This document shows positions 18,668-26,985 of a DNA stretch of 64,000 bases, one piece after another. The position numbers and the translations under genes were made by a program. Positions within the stretch are counted from its first letter, which is position 1. Each line of letters starts with the position of its first letter. This DNA is from Cytophagales bacterium CG12_big_fil_rev_8_21_14_0_65_40_12 (lineage in GTDB: Bacteria > Bacteroidota > Bacteroidia > Cytophagales > Cyclobacteriaceae). The notes beneath the pieces were generated by a model. The model did not search any database and was not told the DNA's origin. It worked only from the letters and a program-made list of their open reading frames with translations. Where the stretch lies: the NCBI GenBank assembly GCA_002786855.1, contig PCUU01000082.1, positions 20,635 to 84,634 on the forward strand, given 5' to 3'.

Positions 18668-19408
18668 CTAATTCGGAAGTCTTTGAATGTTGTTTTCCCT
18701 TATGAAAGCTCGACCGGATTTCCACTTAATTTCCAGCCAGATATCTTTTTTGCCCACAATTTCAACTTTATGGCCTTCCCCAGTAATCTCTATTAAATCA
18801 CTACCTGCCGAAGGGCCAGTCATTAAATAGGTGTTGGCAGAGTTAATGATTCCTTTTGGAGCAAGTTGAGAAAAGTTGATCAGCAAGAAGGCCACAAGGG
18901 CAATGGAAAGAAGCCCAAAAGATAAGCCAATGGACCTTTCGTTTAGTTTTTTCTTTCTCTTAAAAATCATGGAAAGGATCAAAATGCCAAGTGCCAAAGT
19001 GATTAGGATAAAGTAATTGCGGTGCTCGTCATAGAATTTCAGAAAGAGGTCAAAGTCGTTGGTAGAGTAACCTTCAAGACTATGCGTTTGGGCCAGTTCA
19101 GTCATTTTTGTCAGTACCTTTTTGTCTGAGGTGAGCATGTAATAGCTGTTCAAAGCATAAAGCGCATTGCTCAAGTCTTCTAGACTTTCGTAAATGAAGG
19201 CCATTTTTAGAAGCATCGCTGGGGAAGCTTGCTGCTCTTCTCGGGCTATTTTTTCATATAAAGTCAGCGATTGCGTATATCTTTTCTGTTGGAAAAGGGA
19301 ATCGGCTGTTTTTAATTCTTCTTTAAAACCCTGAGAATAAGCGGTTTCAAGAAATGAAATAAGACCTAGAAAAAGGAATATTAGAATTTTAAAATTTCGG
19401 TTTTGCAT
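18668..19408 (-). CDS. exported TPR / SH3-like membrane protein (BatE-like)
   Basis: A 246-aa protein with a signal peptide (KILIFLFLGLISFLETAYSQ), a TPR region (about residues 30-100), two membrane helices (about 132-150 and 160-180) and a C-terminal SH3-like beta domain (VEIVGKKDIWLEIKWKSG). This order matches BatE of the Bacteroides aerotolerance cluster, though no batA-D neighbours are present. The C-terminal domain probably binds peptides or peptidoglycan in the periplasm. It is convergent with nuoD, and its start codon lies against the promoter region of tRNA-Lys. Confidence 0.65.
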   Translation of the reverse strand: MQNRNFKILIFLFLGLISFLETAYSQGFKEELKTADSLFQQKRYTQSLTLYEKIAREEQQASPAMLLKMAFIYESLEDLSNALYALNSYYMLTSDKKVLTKMTELAQTHSLEGYSTNDFDLFLKFYDEHRNYFILITLALGILILSMIFKRKKKLNERSIGLSFGLLSIALVAFLLINFSQLAPKGIINSANTYLMTGPSAGSDLIEITGEGHKVEIVGKKDIWLEIKWKSGRAFIRENNIQRLPN

Positions 19409-19432
19409 TTAAATATTTACGTCTTACCTTTG
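19402..19432 (+). promoter_or_regulatory. promoter of tRNA-Lys
   Basis: TTTG (19402-19405), 19 bases, then TACCTTTG (19425-19432) is a near-perfect Bacteroidota -33/-7 promoter. It precedes tRNA-Lys by about 47 bases. It lies across the start codon of the divergent BatE-like gene. Confidence 0.8.
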
Positions 19433-19479
19433 CAGTCGCAATTAAGGAAAACGCCCTTAATCGAACAAGAAAACATGTT

Positions 19480-19552
19480 GATTTGGTAGCTCAGCCGGTA
19501 GAGCATCTCCCTTTTAAGGAGAGGGTCCTGGGTTCGAATCCCAGCCAGATCA
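19480..19552 (+). tRNA. tRNA-Lys (UUU)
   Basis: The 73-nt cloverleaf folds completely. The acceptor stem pairs GATTTGG with CCAGATC (one G-T pair), and the D stem GCTC pairs with GAGC. The anticodon stem TCTCC/GGAGA carries the loop CTTTTAA, with anticodon TTT at 19513-19515. The T arm is CTGGG-TTCGAAT-CCCAG. The discriminator is A, and the 3' CCA is not encoded. The tRNA has its own promoter and terminator, so it is transcribed alone. Confidence 0.97.
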
Positions 19553-19556
19553 CTAG

Positions 19557-19586
19557 AAAAAGCCTCGGTAAAATGAGGCTTTTTTT
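19557..19586 (+). terminator. terminator of tRNA-Lys
   Basis: AGCCTC (19561-19566) pairs with GAGGCT (19575-19580), preceded by an A-run and followed by TTTTTT. A classic rho-independent terminator directly behind the tRNA. Confidence 0.85.
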
Positions 19587-19754
19587 GTGCCCTAGGCTAA
19601 AAAAAACTGCCGTCACGAAGTTAAGCAGCGAGGTTTGAGTTTTATTACCTTTCACATTAATTAACAGTTTTCAGCCAAAATATTTTTCTGATTTTTTGGA
19701 AGCAAAAATTCTTTTGTTCCGATTTTTCCTTAGTTTTAAATTTATTCGAAACTT

Positions 19755-20297
19755 TTGAAGAGAATCCCAGCCATATTATTGTTAGTCTGCCTAGGTATTT
19801 ACCAATTTGGATACTATGCGGCTGATTTTTCTGTTGGCCTTCGTATTGAAAAGAAATGGTCGGATAGGATTTTTAGTGAGGAGGGTGAATACGAAAATTC
19901 ATTTGTGATGAATATCCCTATTGATGTCCCTTACATGCCTAACGATCAAGATTTTAAAGTGGTCAACTCATCTTTTGAAAAGGACGGGCAATTTTTTAGA
20001 GTATTGGAACAGCGCTACCGAGATGGTAATCTTCAATTGGTTGTAGTGGCAGATACTTATAAGAGCAATTTGGAAGTGTTGATCAAGGATTGGATCGATG
20101 CCAATGCATCCGATATTGAAGGTAATTTAATGTCCAAATCACCATTGAAAGTATTGACCAATCAGTACACACCAACGAATGAATTTAAATTGCTTCTTTC
20201 TTCAATCATGGAGGGTGAAAATTCGTTTGGTGATAAAGCCAGTGAAATTTATTCAAGCCGCTTGCAGGATACTCCTGCACAACCTCCAGAAGCTTAA
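19755..20297 (+). CDS. hypothetical exported protein (TTG start)
   Basis: I do not recognise this 180-aa protein. The proposed TTG start gives a short basic N-terminus and a hydrophobic stretch (IPAILLLVCLGIYQFGYYAA) that could be a signal peptide or membrane anchor. The next in-frame ATG would discard about 50 residues. The remainder is mixed alpha/beta with no motif I know, ending in a Pro-rich tail (DTPAQPPEA). It stands alone between tRNA-Lys and the beta-barrel gene. The start codon is uncertain. Confidence 0.5.
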   Translation: MKRIPAILLLVCLGIYQFGYYAADFSVGLRIEKKWSDRIFSEEGEYENSFVMNIPIDVPYMPNDQDFKVVNSSFEKDGQFFRVLEQRYRDGNLQLVVVADTYKSNLEVLIKDWIDANASDIEGNLMSKSPLKVLTNQYTPTNEFKLLLSSIMEGENSFGDKASEIYSSRLQDTPAQPPEA

Positions 20298-20567
20298 TAA
20301 TCAATAAGTTTGAATACTTATTGACTCTTCACAATGAAGAATGATCAACTCTCTGCGTATTGCATTGAGTATTGCTGTACTTCATTGATCCCTTTCCTTC
20401 TCCTTATGGCATACAAATGTTGCATTGGATAATATTATTTTATTATTCGTCATTTTTTTGCGCACGCTACTAAGGTTCAAGGATTTTTCAAAACTAGTTT
20501 AAGTGTTGCCGTGTATCCCTGCACAATGGATATGGGTTTCGCTTACGGTCATAATTAATTTTTTAAA
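20298..20567 (+). other. 270-base gap without a gene
   Basis: No ORF with family features, no tRNA and no clear hairpin terminator is visible here. It probably holds the promoter of the beta-barrel/haloperoxidase pair, but no TAnnTTTG element stands out. Confidence 0.4.
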
Positions 20568-21500
20568 ATGCTGAAACTTAATCTAACAATCACATTCCTG
20601 CTTTTTGCAGTAGGGCTCGTGGGGCAAACGCCTAGTGACGCCATCATGATGGAATCCAAAGTGGTATGTATTCTATTTGAATATAACTATGGTCAATTCG
20701 ATCAATATTGGGAAGGGCCATCTATTAGAGAAAATCAAACCATCGCCACAGTAAAAAGGAATACTGTCCTTCCAATGATGGCCGTAGGTGTAGTCAAAAA
20801 CCTCAACTTATTTGTTGGCTTGCCTTATATCAAGACTGAGTCGTCCGATCCCAACGGAGGGAAGTTTGCAGGAGCAAGCGGTCTCCAAGATTTGACAGTG
20901 GCAGTAAAGTATAAAGCTTTCGAAAAGAAGACCGCAAGAGGGGAGTTAAGAGTCCTAGGAACGGTCAGCTTTTCCACGCCTGCCTCCAATTATTTACCCG
21001 ATTACATGCCTTACAGCCTCGGGGCTGGAGCACCTGAATTGGCCTATAGGGCCATTGGCCAATATACTTTTAATAGTGGCTTCTATGTAAGAGGGGCCGG
21101 CACCTATCTATGGAAAGGCTATGCTAAGGCAGAACGAGAATACTATTATAATAATGGCAGTTTTTATACCTCCTGGATGGATGTGCCCAATGCCATTACA
21201 GCTGAAGGTATTTTTGGGAAGAAATTTCTGGATGGCTCACTTCAAGTAGAGCTAAATTACTTAAAAACCCAATCCTTAAGTGGTGATGATATCAGGGCTT
21301 ATAATTCACCTCAGCCGACAAACAAAGTTAATATGGACAGAGTAGGGATCTCGGCTCATTACTATTTTCCGAAAATAGAGGGCTTAGGCATTGGGCTATA
21401 TCATCATAGCGTCATCAATGGCAGGAATGCACCCAAAATCAGCACATCTGGCATTGGGCTTACTTATTTTTTTAACTACCTAAAAAGAGAATCACTATGA
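20568..21500 (+). CDS. outer-membrane beta-barrel (transporter-like) protein
   Basis: A 310-aa exported protein. It begins with a signal peptide (TITFLLFAVGLVGQ), then shows alternating amphipathic beta strands, aromatic-rich turns (AEREYYYNNGSFYTSW) and a C-terminus with a final aromatic strand (GIGLTYFFNYL). It resembles the MetA-type phenol-degradation/transporter outer-membrane family, though the substrate is unknown. Its stop overlaps the start of the haloperoxidase-like lipoprotein by four bases (ATGA), which ties the two together in translation and probably in function. Confidence 0.65.
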   Translation: MLKLNLTITFLLFAVGLVGQTPSDAIMMESKVVCILFEYNYGQFDQYWEGPSIRENQTIATVKRNTVLPMMAVGVVKNLNLFVGLPYIKTESSDPNGGKFAGASGLQDLTVAVKYKAFEKKTARGELRVLGTVSFSTPASNYLPDYMPYSLGAGAPELAYRAIGQYTFNSGFYVRGAGTYLWKGYAKAEREYYYNNGSFYTSWMDVPNAITAEGIFGKKFLDGSLQVELNYLKTQSLSGDDIRAYNSPQPTNKVNMDRVGISAHYYFPKIEGLGIGLYHHSVINGRNAPKISTSGIGLTYFFNYLKRESL

Positions 21501-23038
21501 GACAGTCGATATATAAAGTATTCAGCATTTTAATTCTGTCGGGCTTTGTTGCCTGCGAAAAGGAATTGCCGACCTTCTTAGAGTTCGAAAGTGTTCAATT
21601 CTCATCCGTTGATGCAACAGCAGGTAATTGGACTCCTATCTTGTTGGGCAGCGGAGCAGATATAGCTATACCAGCTCCATCCGAGGTCAATTCTTCGGCA
21701 TATTTAGCTGAGTTATCGGCATTAGAAACAGCCATTGGACAGAAGACCAAAGCCGACCAACAGGCAATTGATTATTGGATGGACAGTCCAGTGGTGAGGT
21801 GGAATGAAATTGCCCTAGAGCTCATTGCCAAATACAACATTATTCCAGGGCCAAATGCGGACGGAACCTATACTCTGCCTAATCCAAATACTCCTGATGG
21901 GCCACCGGCTTTTCCTTTTTCGCACCCGCCCTATGCATCTAGAGTTTTAGCCTATCTTTCGGTAGCTCAATTTGATGGTCTTATTTCAGCTTGGCACCAC
22001 AAGTTCAGTTTTAATCGGGCTGCCCCCTTTAAACAGAGCGCCAACATTCAATACAATTTTCAAGACAATAATATTCCTTCTTATCCATCGGAAGGTGCTG
22101 TGGTTGCGGCTGTCTCTAGAAAAATTCTCTCCGCTATGTTTCCTCTCGAAGTGGACTACTTGGCAGAAAAGGAGGAAGAGCACTATAGAAGTTTGTTACT
22201 GTCAGGAGGAAATGTAAGTAGTGATATCGAGGCGGGTAAAACTATTGGCAACGCCATTAGTACGCTTGCTTTGGCAAGAGCCTCAGGAGATGGAATGAGC
22301 AAAGCGCAAGCGCCAAAAGCAGTTTCCGATTCGATTGCTAATGCAGCTTTTGAAAGATTTGGATGGAAATGGATCAATTTGGAACTTCCACAGCGTCCTG
22401 TTGGCCTTACCCCACTTTTTGGCAAGGTGCAAATGTGGAATGTGCTCAATGTTGAAGACACCCGACCAATTGCCCCTCCTGCCGTTGGTTCTGCAGAATA
22501 TTTAGCGGATGTAGCCATTCTAAACGATTATGCTGATAATGTTACCGAGGAAAGAAGGCGGATCGCCAACTTCTGGCAAGATGGATTAGGAACATACACT
22601 CCGCCTGGACATTGGAACGAATTTGCCAAAGAGTTCATAGTCAAGTACAAACAAAATCCAATTAGAGCAGCCCGCACTTTTGCCTATCTCAATATGGCAA
22701 TGATGGATGGGGGTATCAGTTGTTGGGATGCTAAATATTATTACCATTATCCACGACCCATTCAGACAATCGAGGGATTCAAAACCATTGCGGGAACCCC
22801 TAATTTTCCCTCATATACCTCTGGTCATAGTGTTTTTTCAGCAGCTGGAGCCGAAGTATTGGCTTATATCTTCCCTCAAAAGGCCAATCAGGTCAGAGAT
22901 TGGGCAGAAGAAGCTGCAATCTCAAGGGTTTATGGAGGAATTCACTGGACTTTTGACGCTTATATAGGAACGGATCAAGGTAAAGATGTGGCCCAATACA
23001 CGGTGAATAGGGCGCAAGCAGATGGTGCCGACAATTAA
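21497..23038 (+). CDS. vanadium-haloperoxidase/PAP2-type lipoprotein
   Basis: A 513-aa lipoprotein: LILSGFVAC is a lipobox, so Cys20 would be acylated after cleavage. The C-terminal half has the full vanadate/phosphate-binding set of the PAP2 and haloperoxidase superfamily: KYYYHYPRP, PSYTSGHSVFSAAG and SRVYGGIHWTFD. The N-terminal half repeats the same layout with the key residues altered (SFNRAAP, PSYPSEGAVVAAV). Members are either acid phosphatases or vanadium haloperoxidases; this length and two-bundle arrangement favour the haloperoxidase-like group. It is coupled to the upstream beta-barrel gene and ends in a strong terminator. Confidence 0.82.
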   Translation: MRQSIYKVFSILILSGFVACEKELPTFLEFESVQFSSVDATAGNWTPILLGSGADIAIPAPSEVNSSAYLAELSALETAIGQKTKADQQAIDYWMDSPVVRWNEIALELIAKYNIIPGPNADGTYTLPNPNTPDGPPAFPFSHPPYASRVLAYLSVAQFDGLISAWHHKFSFNRAAPFKQSANIQYNFQDNNIPSYPSEGAVVAAVSRKILSAMFPLEVDYLAEKEEEHYRSLLLSGGNVSSDIEAGKTIGNAISTLALARASGDGMSKAQAPKAVSDSIANAAFERFGWKWINLELPQRPVGLTPLFGKVQMWNVLNVEDTRPIAPPAVGSAEYLADVAILNDYADNVTEERRRIANFWQDGLGTYTPPGHWNEFAKEFIVKYKQNPIRAARTFAYLNMAMMDGGISCWDAKYYYHYPRPIQTIEGFKTIAGTPNFPSYTSGHSVFSAAGAEVLAYIFPQKANQVRDWAEEAAISRVYGGIHWTFDAYIGTDQGKDVAQYTVNRAQADGADN

Positions 23039-23102
23039 AAGCATACGAAAAATTTAAATCAAGAATCAAAGATCATACATACAATCAATTTGGTTTATAA
23101 GG

Positions 23103-23141
23103 CCCACTGTCAGGTGCAATCGACAGTGGGTCTATTTTTTT
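23103..23141 (+). terminator. strong terminator after the haloperoxidase-like gene
   Basis: CCCACTGTC (23103-23111) pairs perfectly with GACAGTGGG (23122-23130), followed by TCTATTTTTTT. It ends the beta-barrel/haloperoxidase transcript before murI. Confidence 0.9.
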
Positions 23142-23185
23142 ACCAGTGCCTGTTTTCAATCTACATTAATTCAAATACCTTAGCC

Positions 23186-23995
23186 ATGATGAATAAAGGG
23201 AACCCAATAGGTATTTTCGATAGTGGAATGGGCGGGCTGACTGTGGCCCATGCAGTTAAAAATCTGCTTCCCAACGAGCAGATCATTTATTTTGGTGACA
23301 GTGCACATTTGCCCTATGGTGATAAATCTGCAGCTACCATTCAGGCCTACTCTATCAAAATCTGTGATGTACTTCTGCAGCACAATTGCAAGGTGATTTT
23401 AATTGCTTGTAACTCTGCTTCGGCTGCGGCCTTTGAATTGGTGAAAGCTTATGTGGGCAGTAAAGCTCAAGTAATGAATGTTATTGATCCTGTTGTTGAG
23501 TATGTTGGAGAGAAATACTCAAATGCTAAAATTGGTTTGATTGGAACGAAGCAAACAGTAGGTTCTGGCGTTTATGCTCAAAAAATAGCTGCAAGAAATG
23601 CATCAATTACTTTGGGTGCTTTGGCTACACCTTTATTGGTGCCTATGATCGAAGAAGGGTTCTATAAAAATGAGATTTCGGAACAGATCATCAATCAGTA
23701 CCTCGAAAAGCCAGAATTAGAAGACATTAAAGCACTGATCCTTGGTTGTACCCATTATCCTTTGATTAAAAAACAGGTTTCGGATTTCTACGCCAACGCA
23801 ATTGAGATCATAGACTCTTCCGTAATAGTAGCAAAAGCATTGCAAGCACTTTTGGCTTATCATAACCTGGTTTCGAAAGAAAAACTGACCAAAAATAGAT
23901 TCTTGGTTTCAGATTTTACCCCCTCTTTTCAATTGGCAGCCGAGCTCTTTTTTCAAGAAGAAATCAATCTAGAAAAACATATTCTTTGGGAATAG
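23186..23995 (+). CDS. murI: glutamate racemase
   Basis: MurI (about 269 aa) makes D-glutamate for peptidoglycan. The N-terminal catalytic loop is IGIFDSGMGGLTVAHAV, the phosphate-like loop is IYFGDSAHLPYGDKS, and the first catalytic Cys lies in LIACNSASAAA. The second catalytic Cys lies in LILGCTHYPLIKKQ. I start it at the ATG at 23186 (a second ATG follows at 23189), because the upstream extension in this frame begins at a TTG inside the preceding terminator region. A TACCTTAG element at 23176-23183 sits right against the start, suggesting a very short or leaderless message. Confidence 0.94.
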   Translation: MMNKGNPIGIFDSGMGGLTVAHAVKNLLPNEQIIYFGDSAHLPYGDKSAATIQAYSIKICDVLLQHNCKVILIACNSASAAAFELVKAYVGSKAQVMNVIDPVVEYVGEKYSNAKIGLIGTKQTVGSGVYAQKIAARNASITLGALATPLLVPMIEEGFYKNEISEQIINQYLEKPELEDIKALILGCTHYPLIKKQVSDFYANAIEIIDSSVIVAKALQALLAYHNLVSKEKLTKNRFLVSDFTPSFQLAAELFFQEEINLEKHILWE

Positions 23996-24105
23996 GTTGG
24001 GGATTTTGACATCGATGAGCTTTTAGCCTACAAATCGTGTAGACTTTACCATATTTGTTTACGAATTATATACTTTCTTTGCATTAAACTAGGGTTGAAT
24101 AAAGC

Positions 24106-25203
24106 GTGTACGCATTCCTTTTCTTTCTCAACTTCATACTTATCTACACCATTTTCGCGGTGTATGCTGAAAGAAAAATCTCGGCTTTCATTCAGGACAG
24201 GTATGGCCCAATGGAAACAGGCCCCTATGGTTTGCTGCAAACCGTAGCCGATCTCCTTAAACTACTTCAGAAGGAAGACATTGTGCCTCGAGCGGCCGAT
24301 CGCAAGATATTTAAATCTGCTCCGGTTATCATTTTCGTTGCTGTTTTTGCAGGTTTCGCTGTTTTGCCACTTACTTCTGGTTTCGGTGGATCAAATATCG
24401 AAACAGGTGTCTTCTATTTATTGGCTATTATTTCTCTCGATGTTGTGGGCATACTTATGGCAGGTTGGGGCTCAAATAACAAATACGCTATTTTAGGTGC
24501 GGTAAGGTCTGTAGCGCAAATTATATCATACGAAATTCCTTTGGGCTTAACTGTGGTCTGCGTAATCATGGTTTCGCAATCGCTCAATCTTCAAGAAATC
24601 ATTTACCAGCAAGGTATTTTCATCAATGAGTTTGATGCCGAAGCCCAGAATTACCTTTTCGGGATTAAAGCATTGGGCATTGAAACCACCCAAATTGGAG
24701 GGTTTTTGACGTGGAATATTTTTCGAGTGCCGATTTTCTTCATTGCCTACCTTATTTTCTTCATTGCCTCGTTGGCCGAAGCCAACCGTGCTCCCTTCGA
24801 TATTCCGATCGCAGAGTCTGAATTAGTGGCTGGTTTTCATGTTGAATATTCAGGCTTTAGGTGGTCGATGATTATGCTTGCCGAATATGGAATGATGCTT
24901 TTGGTGGCATTTCTTGGTGCCATGCTTTTTTTAGGAGGATGGAATACTGCTTTGCCAAACATTGGCCCAGTCGCATTGGCAGATTGGACCAGTGGGGAAC
25001 CGGGTACTTGGCCCGGTCACTTATGGGGAGCCTTTTGGTTAATTTCGAAAGCGTTGCTGACGGTTGGCGTTCAAATCTGGATCAGATGGACTTATCCAAG
25101 GTTAAGGATTGATCAACTGATGAATTTAAGTTGGAAATACTTGACGCCAGCGGCTATAATTTTGGTTTTACTAAGTGCTTTGTGGAGATTGCTGATGATA
25201 TGA
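24106..25203 (+). CDS. nuoH: NADH-quinone oxidoreductase subunit H (GTG start)
   Basis: NuoH (365 aa) is the membrane subunit that receives quinone at the junction with the peripheral arm. Conserved segments are VYAERKISAFIQDRYGP, FGLLQTVADLLKLLQKED-like residues, SVAQIISYEIPLGL and LAEANRAPFDIPIAESELVA. An in-frame stop at 24100 leaves the GTG at 24106 as the only start that keeps the first helix. It begins the second nuo half, 5.5 kb after nuoD. Its stop overlaps the nuoI start (ATGA). Confidence 0.94.
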   Translation: MYAFLFFLNFILIYTIFAVYAERKISAFIQDRYGPMETGPYGLLQTVADLLKLLQKEDIVPRAADRKIFKSAPVIIFVAVFAGFAVLPLTSGFGGSNIETGVFYLLAIISLDVVGILMAGWGSNNKYAILGAVRSVAQIISYEIPLGLTVVCVIMVSQSLNLQEIIYQQGIFINEFDAEAQNYLFGIKALGIETTQIGGFLTWNIFRVPIFFIAYLIFFIASLAEANRAPFDIPIAESELVAGFHVEYSGFRWSMIMLAEYGMMLLVAFLGAMLFLGGWNTALPNIGPVALADWTSGEPGTWPGHLWGAFWLISKALLTVGVQIWIRWTYPRLRIDQLMNLSWKYLTPAAIILVLLSALWRLLMI

Positions 25204-26162
25204 GCAAGTACTGGAAAAATATTGCCATTGCTACCAAAACCCTTAAAGAGGGGCTGAAAGTAACCTTTGAACACATGAAGGATGCGACAACTCAGCGCGA
25301 TCCCTTGTATGTGGATGAAGAAAATTACTTCGCGAAGCAAAACGCGATTTTCACGACTCAATATCCGAAAGAATCAATTCCAGTACCCGATAATGGTCGC
25401 TACAAGCTTCACAATGAAATTGAAGATTGTATTGTTTGCGATAAATGCGCTAAGATTTGCCCAGTAGATTGTATTGATATTGAACCCGTTCGGGCAGTTG
25501 AGGAAATTGGCAAAACATCTGATGGAACTCCTAAAAGAATCTATGCAGCCAAGTTCGATATTGATATGTCGAAATGCTGCTTTTGTGGATTGTGTACCAC
25601 GGTTTGTCCTACCGAATGTCTTACCATGACCAAGGAATATGATTTCAGTGTTTTCGACATTGAAGAACATAACTTTGAATTCGGAGAAATGACGCCTCTG
25701 GAAATCTTAGAAAAGAAACAGGCTTTTGAAGATTACACCAAGCAAAAGGAAGAGGACCGATTGAAGCTAGCGGCAACCATTCAACCAAAAACAGAGTCTA
25801 GCGCAGCGCCAGCTCCAGCGAAACCTGACGGAGTAAAGCCAGTATTTCGTCCAAAACCCATGATGAAGCCTGTGGTTAAACCCGACTCGGATGTTTCTGA
25901 TACGTCAACTGCGCAACGTCCGAAAGTGGTGATGAAGCCTAAAATCGTGGTGAAGAAAGCTGACGAATCCTCTGATTCTGAAATAAATGAGACTCCAAAA
26001 GCTGCTTTACCAAAAATCCCAATGAAGCCTAAGATTCCAACTGCTTCAAAACCAGCGGAAGTCTCTGACAACCCGACTCCCAAACCTAAGGTGGTGATCA
26101 GGCCTAAAATTCAGGTGAGAAAAAAGGAAGATGATTCTAGTGATGACACCAAAACAAAATAA
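25200..26162 (+). CDS. nuoI: NADH-quinone oxidoreductase subunit I with long Lys/Pro-rich C-terminal tail
   Basis: NuoI carries the N6a and N6b 4Fe-4S clusters of complex I. Both binding motifs are intact: C77-C80-C83-C87 in CIVCDKCAKICP and C126-C129-C132-C136 in CCFCGLCTTVCP. The ATG at 25200 overlaps the nuoH stop as ATGA and is preferred over the longer frame. The normal protein is about 150-190 aa; this one is 320 aa. From about residue 195 the tail is low-complexity, with four repeats of the type RPKVVMKPKIVVKK separated by Ser/Asp-rich spacers. The tail is not part of the iron-sulfur fold, and its role is unknown. Confidence 0.93.
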   Translation: MSKYWKNIAIATKTLKEGLKVTFEHMKDATTQRDPLYVDEENYFAKQNAIFTTQYPKESIPVPDNGRYKLHNEIEDCIVCDKCAKICPVDCIDIEPVRAVEEIGKTSDGTPKRIYAAKFDIDMSKCCFCGLCTTVCPTECLTMTKEYDFSVFDIEEHNFEFGEMTPLEILEKKQAFEDYTKQKEEDRLKLAATIQPKTESSAAPAPAKPDGVKPVFRPKPMMKPVVKPDSDVSDTSTAQRPKVVMKPKIVVKKADESSDSEINETPKAALPKIPMKPKIPTASKPAEVSDNPTPKPKVVIRPKIQVRKKEDDSSDDTKTK

Positions 26163-26165
26163 TTG

Positions 26166-26693
26166 ATGGAAATAGCGAACATCATATTCTACGCCTTTAT
26201 TGGGATCACTTTGATTTCGGCATTGTTCATTATGCTGACCAAGAATATTTTGTATTCGGCCTTCGCTTTGATTGCCACCTTTTTAGGAATGGCGGGCATT
26301 TTTGTTTTGCTCGGGGCGGAGTTCGTGGCTATCACTCAAATTCTGGTATATGTAGGTGGTATTTTGATCTTGATTGTTTTTGGTATTATGCTCACGAACA
26401 GAGGTAAAACCACCAAGGTTGATACCAAGATTTATCATAAGTTTTATGGAATACTTATCGCCACAGGATTTTTTTACCTTTTGGCCAGAGGCATTAGCAC
26501 AGCAGATTTTGGAGGCATGGCTTGGATGACGAATTCAAATTCAAGCCCTTCAAGTATTCGTCATTTAGGAATGAAAGTAATGACCGACTATGTGTTGGTT
26601 TTTGAGGTTATTGGAATCTTACTTTTGATCGCATTGATTGGTGCCATTCGCATTGCAGGCCATACAAGAGAGGAGGTAGAGCATGTCGATTGA
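26166..26693 (+). CDS. nuoJ: NADH-quinone oxidoreductase subunit J
   Basis: NuoJ (175 aa) is a five-helix membrane subunit of complex I. Recognisable segments are NILYSAFALIATFLGMAGIF and FVAITQILVYVGGILILIVF, the latter containing the pi-bulge helix implicated in coupling. I use the ATG at 26166; a TTG directly after the nuoI stop at 26163 is the alternative. Its last 11 bases overlap nuoK. Confidence 0.92.
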   Translation: MEIANIIFYAFIGITLISALFIMLTKNILYSAFALIATFLGMAGIFVLLGAEFVAITQILVYVGGILILIVFGIMLTNRGKTTKVDTKIYHKFYGILIATGFFYLLARGISTADFGGMAWMTNSNSSPSSIRHLGMKVMTDYVLVFEVIGILLLIALIGAIRIAGHTREEVEHVD

Positions 26694-26985
26694 TATTCTT
26701 TTACTGTTAGGAGCAGCGTTATTCTGCATAGGTTTGGCCGTTGTGGTAACAAGAAAGAATGCCATTGCAGTTTTGATTGGCATAGAATTAATGCTCAATG
26801 CGGCTAACCTGAATCTGGTAGCTTTTAGCAGGTTTGATGGCGATCAGTTGCAAGGTCAAATCTTTGCGCTTTTTGTGATTACAGTGGCGGCAGCTGAAGC
26901 AGCTGTGGCTTTGGCCATTGTCGTAAAAGTGTATCAGCATTTCAATACTGCTGATTTAGATCAAATCAATGAATTGAAGGGCTAA
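26683..26985 (+). CDS. nuoK: NADH-quinone oxidoreductase subunit K
   Basis: NuoK (100 aa) is the three-helix membrane subunit homologous to MrpC. The conserved AVLIGIELMLNAANLNLVAF includes the buried Glu of helix 2, and a second Glu lies in AAAEAAVALAIVV. An AGGAGG Shine-Dalgarno sequence (26671-26676) stands 6 bases before the ATG, inside the end of nuoJ; such a strong site is uncommon among genes in this window. The stop touches the nuoL start. Confidence 0.95.
   Translation: MSIDILLLLGAALFCIGLAVVVTRKNAIAVLIGIELMLNAANLNLVAFSRFDGDQLQGQIFALFVITVAAAEAAVALAIVVKVYQHFNTADLDQINELKG

Noticed and set aside
24106..24160. Truncated nuoH N-terminus
   Set aside because: The first helix and VYAERK motif are present from the GTG start. 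A short N-terminus is acceptable for this family.
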